A DNA stretch of 16,729 bases, taken from assembly GCA_020347085.1 (NCBI GenBank), contig CP070769.1, positions 1,943,002 through 1,959,730 on the forward strand, given 5' to 3'. Numbering within the stretch: the stretch's first letter is position 1; each line of letters opens with the position of its first letter. The stretch is from Desulfobacterales bacterium. GTDB taxonomy: Bacteria > Desulfobacterota > Desulfobacteria > Desulfobacterales > C00003060. Positions 6,453 to 14,896 of the stretch are shown here, piece after piece. A model generated the notes under the pieces. It was not told the origin of the DNA. It saw nothing but the letters and a program-made list of their open reading frames with translations, and made no database searches. A program made the position numbers and the translations under genes.

Positions 6453-7328
6453 ATGGCAGCACAGCTAATAAAGGGAGCAGAGGTCTCAAAACAGATTCGC
6501 GAAGAACTCACCAAAGAAATTGAAGAGCTCAAGGAAAAACATGGTGTCACACCAGGATTGGCGACCATCCTGGTGGGTGAAGACCCGGGTTCAAAAGTTT
6601 ATGTAGGTCAAAAGGAAAAGGCGTGTAACAACCTCGGCATCTATTCTGTAAGGACCGATCTTCCTGCTGACACCTCAGAAGCTGATTTGCTGGACCTGGT
6701 CAAGAAACTGAACGATGACTCCAAGATCCACGGTATTTTGGTCCAGCTACCTCTGCCGAAGCATATTGATGCCACGCGTGTCATCTATGCAATCGAGCCT
6801 GACAAGGATGTGGACTGCTTCCACCCTGTAAATGTAGGCAAGCTGATGATTGGCGCCGGTCGGTTTCTTCCTTGCACGCCCCACGGAATCATGGAACTTC
6901 TTAAACGGTATGACATTGCCACTGAAGGAAAGCACGTTGTGGTGGTCGGACGAAGTAATATTGTGGGGAAACCAATAGCCAACCTTATGCTGCAGCCCCC
7001 ACCCGGAGGAAATGCCACTGTAACCCTTTGCCACACAGGAACAAAGGATCTGGCGACCTACACCAAGACGGCAGATATCCTGATTGTGGCGGTTGGCCAG
7101 CCGAAGATGGTCACTGGCGATATGGTCAAGGAAGGTGTGGTGGTCATTGACGTGGGCGTGAATCGTATTGGCAAGACACCAGAGGGCAAAGCGATCCTGG
7201 CAGGCGATGTTGACTTTGATTCGGTTGAGCCAAAGGCATCAGCCATCACTCCCGTGCCAGGAGGCGTGGGCCCCATGACCATTACCATGCTCATGAAAAA
7301 CACGGTGGTGGCAGCAAAAGCATCGTAA
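6453..7328 (+). CDS. folD: Bifunctional methylene-THF dehydrogenase / methenyl-THF cyclohydrolase
   Basis: A complete 291-residue FolD, which converts 10-formyl-THF to methenyl-THF and then methylene-THF with NAD(P)H, the step after Fhs in the methyl branch. The substrate site has Y50 and K54 (YVGQKEKA), matching the catalytic Tyr/Lys pair of the family. PLPKHI, DVDCFHPVNVG (usual DVDGFHP) and CTPHG follow. The dinucleotide site GRSNIVGKP is at 166-174 and the closing TPVPGGVGPMT at 266-276. A short PPPGG insertion lies between the nucleotide motif and TVTLCH. The strong Shine-Dalgarno GAGGAGG (6441-6447) is 5 bases before ATG 6453. Adjacent Fhs and FolD recall the domain order, though reversed, of the eukaryotic fused C1-THF synthase. 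Cofactor preference (NADH or NADPH) cannot be decided by eye. Confidence 0.97.
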   Translation: MAAQLIKGAEVSKQIREELTKEIEELKEKHGVTPGLATILVGEDPGSKVYVGQKEKACNNLGIYSVRTDLPADTSEADLLDLVKKLNDDSKIHGILVQLPLPKHIDATRVIYAIEPDKDVDCFHPVNVGKLMIGAGRFLPCTPHGIMELLKRYDIATEGKHVVVVGRSNIVGKPIANLMLQPPPGGNATVTLCHTGTKDLATYTKTADILIVAVGQPKMVTGDMVKEGVVVIDVGVNRIGKTPEGKAILAGDVDFDSVEPKASAITPVPGGVGPMTITMLMKNTVVAAKAS

Positions 7329-7338
7329 ACTGTAGAGC

Positions 7339-7422
7339 GGAAATCGTGAACTGAAGCAGCGAAGGCATTCCCCGTCCCGATTCATCGGGACTGCAGGGAG
7401 CTTTAATCGGAAAACGATTTCC
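7339..7422 (+). promoter_or_regulatory. Nested hairpins in the folD-cooS gap
   Basis: In the 135-bp gap, GGAAATCGT (7339-7347) is the perfect complement of ACGATTTCC (7414-7422). This encloses a strong hairpin GTCCCGAT-TC-ATCGGGAC (7374-7391). The right arm has an alternative local partner, GGAAA-ACGA-TTTCC (7409-7422), so two folds compete about 30 bases before the cooS ribosome-binding site. There is no T tract after the strong hairpin, so an intrinsic terminator is unlikely. It could instead be a processing site, an mRNA stabiliser or a weak attenuator. Confidence 0.4.
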
Positions 7423-7463
7423 CCATGAACCAAAGAATACGGTAACCATTGGAGGCGATTCGT

Positions 7464-9419
7464 ATGCCAAGAAAAATAGTCCCGTTCACAAAGCCCGAGT
7501 GCCAAGGGATCTTCTGTGAGGCGAGCACCTGTGTGCTGGAAGCAGCCAGCAAGGAAGGCGTGAAGACATATGTCCAGCGCATGCAAGACCGGGCCATCCA
7601 GCCTTGCCTATTCGGCGAAGGCGGCACGTGCTGCCGAAACTGTTCCTTTGGGCCGTGCATGATGATTGATGATGTTCCGGAATCGATTGGTATTTGTGGG
7701 GCCACGCCGGCCACGGTTGCAGCCCGCAATTTCGCTCGAATGGTTGCCTCAGGGTCTTCAGCCCATATGGATCACGGTCGCGAGACGGCCCTCACCTTTT
7801 TGGCTACCGCCAAGGGAGAGGCCCCGTTTGAGATCAAAGACGAAAAGAAGCTCCACTTCATGGCCGAGCTATACAAGGTTAAAACCGATGGGCGAAGCAA
7901 GGAGGATATTGCCATCGAGCTGGGAGAAAAGGTCCTTGCCGAATTCGGGCAGCAAGAAGGTGCTCTTGTCATGACAACCCGAGCACCGGCCAAGCGACAG
8001 GAGTTGTGGAAAAAGGTCGGAGTCATTCCGCGGGGCGTTGACCGGGAGGTCGTTGAGCTGATGCATCGAAGCCACATGGGAACCGATCAGGATTACAAAA
8101 ACCTGATCTTCCAGGCCAGCCGTTGCGCCCTGGCTGACGGCTGGGGGGCTTCCATGATAGCCACGGAGCTGCAGGACATCCTCTTTACCACTCCCGTGCC
8201 TCTTAGAACCGAGGTGAACCTTGGTGCGCTCTCCGAAGATCATGTGAACATTGTGATCCATGGCCATGAGCCCCAGATGCCAGAGGCCATGGCCATAGTG
8301 TCACAGGAGCCGGAAATAATAGCAGCAGCGAAAGAGGTGGGAGCCAAAGGCGTCAACTTGGCTGGCGTATGCTGTTCGGGAAATGAGGTACTCATGCGCC
8401 GCGGCATTCCCATTGCAGGCAGCTTTACCCAGCAGGAAGTCGTTTTGGCTACAGGCAGCGTGGAAGCCATGGTGGTGGATGTGCAGTGCGTCATGCAGGG
8501 TCTGGCAGATGTAGCAAAATGTTTCCATACAGAGCTGATTACCACGTCGCCCCGGGCCATGATCGAAGGGGCCACACACATTGAGTTTGACCACCACCGC
8601 GCACTGGAGATTGCCAGAGACGTTACTTTGCGAGCGATCGGCAGGTATAAGCAGAGGCAGAGGGTGCGACGTATACCTGATCGCAAGATGGATGTGGTCG
8701 CGGGTTTTAGCCATGAAACCATCAATCATATGTTAGGTGGGGCCTTCCGGGCCTCCTACCGGCCTCTGAATGACAATATCATCAATGGCCGTATCCGCGG
8801 TGTGGGTGCGGTCGTAGGATGCGACAGTTGCCGAGAAGAGGCGGGGCGGCCTAACACGGCCGTGGTGGAGGAATTGATTGCTAACAACGTGCTCGTGTTG
8901 GTAACCGGATGTGTGGCCACGTCATGTGGCCGCGAAGGTTTTCTCAGCCCAGAGGCCGCGGAACGGGCAGGACCCGGCCTAAGAGAGGTTTGCGAGACTG
9001 TGGGCATGCCCCCTGTTTTGCATATGGGCTCTTGCGTGGACAACAGCCGGATTCTGATTGCAGCTACAGAGATTGTTAGAGAGGGGGGTCTGGGTGACGA
9101 TATCAGCCAGATACCTGCGGCCGGCTGTGCGCCGGAATGGATGAGCGAAAAGGCGATAGCGATTGGTCAGTACTTTGTTGCCAGTGGAGCCTTTGTCGTA
9201 TTTGGGAGAACTTTTCCCACGACGGGAAGCAAGGCGGTGACCAACTTCCTTTTCAGAGAAATAGAAGAGATATACGGCGGAAAATGGGCCGTTGAATCCG
9301 ACCCATCAAAGATGGCCCAATCGATGATCGAAGCGATTGACAAAAAGCGAGAGGCCCTTGGTATTCAGGAAAAGAAAGAAAGGGTCCTCTTTGACATGGC
9401 CATGAGGCGAGAATTGTAA
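7464..9419 (+). CDS. cooS: Ni-Fe carbon monoxide dehydrogenase, catalytic subunit
   Basis: A complete 651-residue CooS-type CODH, which interconverts CO and CO2 with low-potential electrons passed to ferredoxin. The N-terminus has the D-cluster cysteines C48 and C56 and B-cluster C57, C60, C65, C78 with the classic spacing. AHMDHGR, HRSHMGTDQDY and ALADGWGASMIATE follow. C-cluster ligand regions are all present: HGHEP (266-270), CCSGNEV (C303/C304), VDVQC (C342), GCDSC (C453/C456), TGC (C483) and GSC (C524), plus the conserved lysine after APEWMSEK. Nothing suggests loss of activity. ATG 7464 was chosen because GGAGG lies 8 bases upstream (7451-7455); an upstream TTG at 7449 would overlap it. 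Its TAA overlaps the hdrA ATG by one base, so the two are translationally coupled. No acetyl-CoA synthase or nickel-insertion (CooC) gene lies within the window. Confidence 0.97.
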   Translation: MPRKIVPFTKPECQGIFCEASTCVLEAASKEGVKTYVQRMQDRAIQPCLFGEGGTCCRNCSFGPCMMIDDVPESIGICGATPATVAARNFARMVASGSSAHMDHGRETALTFLATAKGEAPFEIKDEKKLHFMAELYKVKTDGRSKEDIAIELGEKVLAEFGQQEGALVMTTRAPAKRQELWKKVGVIPRGVDREVVELMHRSHMGTDQDYKNLIFQASRCALADGWGASMIATELQDILFTTPVPLRTEVNLGALSEDHVNIVIHGHEPQMPEAMAIVSQEPEIIAAAKEVGAKGVNLAGVCCSGNEVLMRRGIPIAGSFTQQEVVLATGSVEAMVVDVQCVMQGLADVAKCFHTELITTSPRAMIEGATHIEFDHHRALEIARDVTLRAIGRYKQRQRVRRIPDRKMDVVAGFSHETINHMLGGAFRASYRPLNDNIINGRIRGVGAVVGCDSCREEAGRPNTAVVEELIANNVLVLVTGCVATSCGREGFLSPEAAERAGPGLREVCETVGMPPVLHMGSCVDNSRILIAATEIVREGGLGDDISQIPAAGCAPEWMSEKAIAIGQYFVASGAFVVFGRTFPTTGSKAVTNFLFREIEEIYGGKWAVESDPSKMAQSMIEAIDKKREALGIQEKKERVLFDMAMRREL

Positions 9420-12400
9420 TGATGGAAGAGAGCAAATCAGGCTCTGTGATGGTTGTCGGCGGGGGGATTGCCGGTATTCAGGCGTCCTTGGATCTGGCCG
9501 GGCTGGGCTACCAGGTATACCTAATCGAGAAATCAGCCTCTATCGGTGGCGTGATGGCCAAGCTGGACAAAACGTTCCCCACCAATGACTGCGCCATCTG
9601 AATCCTGGCACCCAAGCTGGTTGAGGCCGGTCGGTCTCCAAACATAAAAATCATTACCAAGGCTGAACTCATCTCAATCGAAGGTGAAGCGGGCAGATTC
9701 ACCGCCAAAGTAAGTCGGCAGCCCCGGTATATAGACTTAGACTTGTGCACGGGTTGCGGCATTTGCGCAGATTATTGCCCTGTGATCGTTGGGGACGTGT
9801 ACAAGGAAAACTTGGCTCTGAGCAAGGCGGCCCGTAGGGATTATGTGCAAGCTGTTCCTGCCAGTTTTTACATAGATCCTGAACAGTGTCTTTTTCAAGG
9901 CCACGAAATGTGCCGCATATGTGTGTCAGCCTGTCAGGCCAAGGCGATCAATCTTTACGAGCAAGGAGAAACGCTCGACCTGAACGTGGGTGCCGTGATC
10001 CTGGCGCCTGGTTTTGGTCGTATCAGCGAGGAGGTGCTGTCAAGATACGGCTATGGTCGTCTGGCTGATGTGGTCACGGGTGTAGAATTTGAGCTGCTGA
10101 CCTCGGCCTCTGGTCCCACCATGGGCCATATTATCCGGCCATCTGACAGTGAGCACCCCCATGCTGTTGCGTTTCTCCAGTGCATAGGCACGAGAGATGT
10201 TTCATGTGGGAACGGTTACTGTTCTTCTGTTTGCTGCATGTATGCTATAAAAGAAGCCATAGTAGCCAAGGAACATGAGCCGGACTTAGAGATCTCGATC
10301 TTCTATATGGATATGCGCACCCAGGGCAAGGAGTTTGATTACGCCAGGCTGCGTGCCAAAGAAAAGGGGATCCGTTTTGTCAGAAGCCGTGTGGCAGGTG
10401 TCAAAGGCAAAGGCGAGGCCCTTGAGATCTCATATGTTGACGAGGCAGGCAAGCACCTCAAGGAAAGCTTTGACATGGTGGTTTTGCCAGAGGGTCTAGA
10501 ATCCCCTCGTGACGCTGAAGCCTTAGCTAAGGCAAGCGGCATCGAGTTAAATCACTATGATTTTTGCAGCACCGGGGCTTTTTCTCCGCTTAAGACTTCT
10601 CGTGAAGGCATCTTTGTGGCTGGCGCGTTCCAGGGACCCAAGGATGTTCCAGAGAGTGTCACCGATGCGAGTGGCGCGGCTGCCCTGGCTGCAGAGGTGC
10701 TCAAGGAGGTGCGGGGCACGGAGGTAGAGACCAAGACGTATCCGGACGAGATAGAGATTGAAGATGAGCCCCGCATCGGAGTATTTGTTTGCTCCTGCGG
10801 GACCAACATCGGTGGCGTAGTTGATGTTAAATCCATTGCCGAGTATGCAGCGACCTTGGACAATGTTGTCTATATCGACATGAATCTGTACAGTTGTGCG
10901 CAAAACACCCAGGAGACCATGACAGAGAAGATCAAGGAGCACCGGTTAAACCGCGTGGTCGTAGCTGCCTGTACCCCTCGTACCCATGAGCCGCTATTTC
11001 AAGAAACCATCAAAGACGCTGGTCTAAACCGTTCTCTGTTTGAAATGGCCAACATCAGGGACCATTGTTCGTGGGTGCACGCCATGGTGCCTGAAGCAGC
11101 TACTGAAAAATCCAAGGACTTGATCAGGATGGCTGTGGCCAAGGCCAGGGGGTTGGAGCCGCTTCCGGAGCAAAAGCTCCCCGTGATCCAAAAGGCCCTG
11201 GTCATAGGCGGTGGCATAGCAGGCATGACAGCGGCTTTAAATATCGCGGGCCAGGGCTTTGAATGCTTGTTGGTGGAAGAGTTAGAAACGCTCGGGGGCA
11301 CCCTCAAACGCATGCACGCAACCCTCACCGGCGATGACCCCAAGAAGCTCCTTGAGGATACAGAAGCAAAAATAAGATCTCATCCCCTGATACAGGTGCA
11401 CACTGAGACCACGGTTGAGGATGTTTCCGGGTATGTGGGAAACTTTATCACCTCCATTCGCACGAATGGCACGACTGAGTCTATAGAGCACGGCGTTATC
11501 CTGGTCGCCACAGGCGGCAAGCCCTATGAGCCGACACAATACCTGTACGGCCAGTCAGGCCAGGTCGTGACCCAGGGTGAGCTGGAAGAAAGGCTGACCG
11601 ACCCGGAACAGATAAAAGAGATAAACGATGTGGTGATGATCCAGTGTGTGGGCTCCCGTGGGGAGGATCTTGCTTACTGCAGCAAGGTTTGCTGCGGGCA
11701 AGCGGTAAGAAACGCCCTTAAGATACTAGAGATAAATCCCTCTGCCCACGTCACGGTGCTTTATCGCGATATGCGCACCTATGGATTTATGGAGGACTAC
11801 TATCAGCTGGCCCGGGAAAAGGGCGTAATGTTTATTCACTTTGACATGGACCAACCGCCTGAGGTGATTGAAAAGAACGGCCGCATCCAGGTACAATGTC
11901 TCGATAAGATTATGGGAGAAAGGGTCGTTCTTGAGCCTGACCTCCTGGCGCTTAGTGTGGGTATCGTAGCAAGCCGGTCTGAGGCGCTGTCAAAGATGCT
12001 CAAGACCCCCACGACGATTGACGGCTTTTTCTTAGAGGCCCATCCGAAGCTTCGGCCGGTAGAGTTTTCCGTAGACGGTATATATCTTTGCGGTCTGGCC
12101 CATGGGCCCAAGCCGATCTCTGAATCCATGGCGCAGGCCGTGGCTGCTGCCGGCAAGGCGTCTATTCCCCTGGCAAAGGGTCATGTCACGGTTGAACCGA
12201 TTGTCTCTTTTGTCGATGTCGGCACCTGTATCGGGTGTGGTATTTGTGAGACCCTTTGTCCATATGCCGCCATCAGGATGATCAAGGTCGGTAAAAGGAA
12301 AAAAGCTGAAACCATTGCGGCCTCGTGCAAGGGGTGTGGGATATGCGCCGCCCATTGTCCATCGTTGTCCATATCCATGGGTGGGTTTACCAACAAACAG

Positions 12401-12433
12401 ATCTTGTCGCAGATTAAGGCGCTTGTGGGTTGA
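9419..12433 (+). CDS. hdrA: Selenocysteine-containing HdrA-type electron-bifurcating flavoprotein (double HdrA)
   Basis: About 1004 residues if UGA 9599-9601 is read as Sec61. The first FAD motif (VGGGIAG, 13-19) leads to FPTNDCAI-Sec-ILAPK, where other HdrA proteins have DCxxC. The frame then continues without break into two 4Fe-4S motifs (C110/113/116/120 and C157/165/168/172) and a first YCSSVCC block. A second, complete HdrA core begins near 452 (VFVCSCG) with ACTPRTHEP, NIRDHCSWVH, a second FAD motif at 597-602, a second YCSKVCC block, and a C-terminal 2[4Fe-4S] ferredoxin (C937-C947, C970-C980). The protein is thus an internal duplication. HdrA carries the bifurcating FAD in heterodisulfide-reductase-type complexes. 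ATG 9419 overlaps the cooS stop, and GAGGCGA upstream can serve as ribosome-binding site. The homology on both sides of the UGA and the identical situation in mvhD argue against a pseudogene. Confidence 0.93.
9599..9633 (+). promoter_or_regulatory. UGA selenocysteine codon of hdrA with candidate bSECIS
   Basis: The in-frame UGA (9599-9601) is followed by GCUGGU (9616-9621), loop UGAG (9622-9625) and GCCGGU (9626-9631), a six-pair stem that includes three G-U pairs. The loop begins 20 bases after the UGA and has G as its second base, both as expected for a bacterial SECIS. CC/GG pairs can extend the stem below an internal loop. It is weaker than the mvhD element. Confidence 0.6.
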
Positions 12434-12454
12434 TCAAATGAGATAGGAGAAGGA

Positions 12455-13093
12455 GTGGTTACGGAATCGTTTGAGCCAAGGATAATCGGTTTTCTGTGCA
12501 ACTGGTGCTGTTATGCCGCAGCCGATTCAGCCGGTGTAGCGCGTTTTCAGTACCCGCCAAATATCCGAGCCATCAGGATCATGTGCACGGGGAGAATGGA
12601 TCCCCTGTTTATTATTGATGCGCTCAGTGTGGGGGCGGACGGCGTATTTGTGGGTGGTTGACAACTTGGCGAATGTCATTACCAGGTTGGTAATTACGAT
12701 GCCATCGTCACAGCGCACTTAACCAGGAAGGTCATGGAGATTGCAGGGGTTAAACCCGAAAGGCTTGCCCTTGACTGGGCCTCGGCTGCTGAGGCATCCC
12801 TCTATGTTGAGTTAATCACAAAGTTTACAAATGAGATAAAGGAGCTGGGTCCGTTAGGAACAGCCGAAGGGATCGACCCAGAGGCATTGAAGCTAAAGCT
12901 TTTGGCAGCCAGGTCGGCTGTGGAAAACGTGAAGCTGCGCACGCGGTTTGCCAAGCTTGCCCAGCAATTAAGGGACGGCAACGAACTTACCCCTGAGGTG
13001 ATTGAAGCCACCATGGCAGAGAAGGTCAATGAGGCCATCATACGCGAAGTGGCTAAGCAGGAGAAGGCGATCGCGGAGTCAGGGGTGCAGTAA
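12455..13093 (+). CDS. mvhD: Selenocysteine-containing MvhD-type [2Fe-2S] adaptor protein
   Basis: A 212-residue MvhD/FrhD-family protein if UGA 12659-12661 is read as Sec69. This small iron-sulfur subunit passes electrons between a hydrogenase or other donor and HdrA. FLCNWCCYAAADSAG (about 14-28), IMCTGRMDP, and GG-Sec-QLGECHYQVGNY hold the cluster ligands; Sec69 sits where the family normally has cysteine (GGCxxGECHY). The first about 140 residues make a normal MvhD. About 70 further residues form a charged, probably helical or coiled-coil tail not found in the short methanogen proteins. GTG 12455 is preceded by AGGAG at 12445-12449. The gene follows hdrA by 21 bp in the same frame. No hydrogenase gene is adjacent, so its partner is probably one of the flavoproteins downstream. 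Confidence 0.93.
12659..12698 (+). promoter_or_regulatory. UGA selenocysteine codon of mvhD with clear bSECIS
   Basis: UGA 12659-12661 is followed by AUUACC (12678-12683), loop AGGUU (12684-12688) and GGUAAU (12689-12694), a perfect six-pair stem. After one C-U mismatch three more pairs follow (UGU 12674-12676 with ACG 12696-12698, one of them U-G). The loop begins 22 bases after the UGA. AGGUU closely resembles the AGGUCU loop of E. coli fdhF, which SelB recognises. Confidence 0.85.
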
Positions 13094-13108
13094 GGCGAGG
13101 AGCATCTC

Positions 13109-14893
13109 TTGACGGTAACCAAGAATGATCTTCAGCATCAATTTAAATTTGAAGTAACTGCCATGCCCGGCGGCGAGGTGGCCAGCCGGTGTTTTGACTG
13201 CGGCACATGTGCGGGTGTGTGTCCTGTTAGTGAAGCTGAATCCGCCTTTGACCCTAGAAGAATTATCCACATGATCAAAATGGGTCTCAAAGACCGGCTC
13301 CTTGGATCTGAAGCCATATGGTACTGCTCAAATTGTGACACGTGCGCCTTTGTGTGCCCGCAAGAGGTGCAGTTCAGCAGCGTGGTCCGTGTGCTTCGGG
13401 AGATGGCCGTCAAGGAAGGCTATGTTGATCCTGGTGCCTTTGAACATCTGGGGACCGGTCCTTGCAAGGCATCGTGCCCGGCTAATATAAGCATCTGTGG
13501 ATTTATTACGGCTATCTCTCAGGGACAATACGCCGACGGGATAAAGCTGATCAAAAGAGAGATGCCCTTTCCTGCTGTGTGCGGCCGTGTCTGCCCGCAT
13601 CCCTGTGAAGAAGCGTGCAACCGAGGAAAAGTCGACGAACCCATAGCCATTGAATACCTGAAGCGGTTTCTTGCGGACGTGGACCTGGCGTCGGACACCC
13701 AATATCTGCCTGAAATAAAGGAACAGAAGGAAGATAAGGTTGCCATTGTGGGAGCCGGCCCGGCAGGCCTCACGGCGGCCTATTATCTGGCGATTGATGG
13801 ATATCGGGTAACGATTTTTGAAAGACTTCCTGTGGCAGGGGGCATGATGGCTGTTGGTATCCCGGAGTACCGACTGCCGCGCAACATTCTTCAGGGAGAG
13901 ATTGATGTGATCAGGAATCTGGGTGTTGAGATCAAACTCAATTTTGAAATCGGCAAGGATCTCAGCTTTGAGGAGATGCGGAAGGATTACAAAGCCGTCT
14001 TTATCAGCGTTGGGTGTCATCAGGCCATGAAACTGGGCATTCCTGGTGAAGATGACTTTGATGGCGTTGTGGATTGCATAACCTTTTTGAGGGAGATTAA
14101 CCTGGGCACCCCCCCTGCGCATAAGGGACGACTGGTCGTCCTAGGTGGCGGCAATGCAGCTATTGACTCTGCACGCGTAGCCAAGCGATTAGGGTATGAT
14201 GACGTGGTCATCCTTTATCGAAGGACACGAGAGGAGATGCCGGCCAGTCCGTGGGAGATTGAAGATGCTATCGAAGAAGGGATTGATATTGAGTTCTTGA
14301 CGGCGCCCGTGAGAGTTGAGGGCAGCAACGGTAAGGCGACCGGCCTGGCGTGTATCCGCATGACCATGGGAGAGCCGGACGAAACAGGCCGGAGAAAACC
14401 GGTTCCGATTGAAGGGTCTGAATTCACCGTTAAGGCTGATGTGATTGTCGCGGCCATTGGACAGCGTTCTGACCTCTCTTTTCTCGGCAATGGCCACGGG
14501 GTCGACATTTCTGGCAGGAATACCATAGAAGCGGATCCTGTAACCGCGGCCACCAATATTCCGGGCATCTTTGCAGGGGGGGACGTTGCGTCTGGTCCCA
14601 GGATCGTCGTGGAAGCCGTGGCGTTCGGAAAGCAGGCCGCTATATCCATCGATCGTTATCTAAAAGGAGAAGACATCAAATCCGGCCGGGGCGAGAACTG
14701 GAAGGGGATGGCATTTGAGCCGGATCATACAGAACCCACAGCCAGACAACTGATGCCGCGCCTACCTCTGGCACAGCGCAGTAGGGCCTTTAATGAAGTG
14801 GACCTGGGTTTCAAGGAAGAGCAGGCTGAGCAAGTGGCCATCCGGTGCCTTTTACTATGTGTAATACAAAAAGGTAAAGAAGGAATGATATAA
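13109..14893 (+). CDS. HdrC-GltD fusion: Fe-S flavoprotein, probable NAD(P)H oxidoreductase
   Basis: A 594-residue fusion. The N-terminus (about 1-100) is an HdrC-like pair of 4Fe-4S motifs, C28/31/34/38 and C73/76/79/83. A GltD/dihydropyrimidine-dehydrogenase-type cysteine domain follows (C119, C123, C130, C158, C162, C166, C170; CGRVCPHPCEEAC). Then come an FAD site (GAGPAG, 215-220), a second Rossmann site (GGGNAA, 346-351) followed by the RRTREEMPA block typical of NAD(P)H-binding GltD/NfnB proteins, and the FAD-closing GIFAGGD. It ends soon after RCLLLC, so the C-terminal ferredoxin seen in its neighbour is absent. TTG 13109 is chosen because GAGGAG (13097-13102) lies 6 bases upstream. 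It follows mvhD by 15 bp and precedes its paralogue by 3 bp. The likely role is to connect NAD(P)H to the HdrA-MvhD module; the partner and direction are inferred. Confidence 0.9.
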   Translation: MTVTKNDLQHQFKFEVTAMPGGEVASRCFDCGTCAGVCPVSEAESAFDPRRIIHMIKMGLKDRLLGSEAIWYCSNCDTCAFVCPQEVQFSSVVRVLREMAVKEGYVDPGAFEHLGTGPCKASCPANISICGFITAISQGQYADGIKLIKREMPFPAVCGRVCPHPCEEACNRGKVDEPIAIEYLKRFLADVDLASDTQYLPEIKEQKEDKVAIVGAGPAGLTAAYYLAIDGYRVTIFERLPVAGGMMAVGIPEYRLPRNILQGEIDVIRNLGVEIKLNFEIGKDLSFEEMRKDYKAVFISVGCHQAMKLGIPGEDDFDGVVDCITFLREINLGTPPAHKGRLVVLGGGNAAIDSARVAKRLGYDDVVILYRRTREEMPASPWEIEDAIEEGIDIEFLTAPVRVEGSNGKATGLACIRMTMGEPDETGRRKPVPIEGSEFTVKADVIVAAIGQRSDLSFLGNGHGVDISGRNTIEADPVTAATNIPGIFAGGDVASGPRIVVEAVAFGKQAAISIDRYLKGEDIKSGRGENWKGMAFEPDHTEPTARQLMPRLPLAQRSRAFNEVDLGFKEEQAEQVAIRCLLLCVIQKGKEGMI

Positions 14894-14896
14894 ACG

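Noticed and set aside
6262..6468. 68-codon frame in the folD leader
   Set aside because: No ribosome-binding site; it runs into the folD start in another frame and resembles no protein.
7374..7391. Strong hairpin as an intrinsic terminator after folD
   Set aside because: No T tract follows; the sequence after it is CTGCAGGGAGC.
9599..9601. TGA in hdrA as a nonsense mutation or frameshift making a pseudogene
   Set aside because: Homology continues in the same frame immediately after the TGA, which falls exactly on a family Cys/Sec position with a SECIS-like hairpin; the adjacent mvhD shows the same pattern.
12431..12433. Third selenocysteine at the hdrA end, giving an HdrA-MvhD fusion
   Set aside because: The preceding residues look like a natural C-terminus, no convincing hairpin follows at the right distance, and mvhD has its own ribosome-binding site and GTG start. 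Kept only as a low-level readthrough idea.
13328..14122. 264-codon antisense frame inside the HdrC-GltD gene
   Set aside because: It lies wholly opposite a well-supported gene and shows no motif; it is a by-product of the coding strand's composition.
14830..14893. Frameshift removing a ferredoxin tail from the first GltD-like protein
   Set aside because: The bases after RCLLLC in the other two frames do not restore the CxxCxxC motifs of the paralogue, so it is a genuine shorter end.
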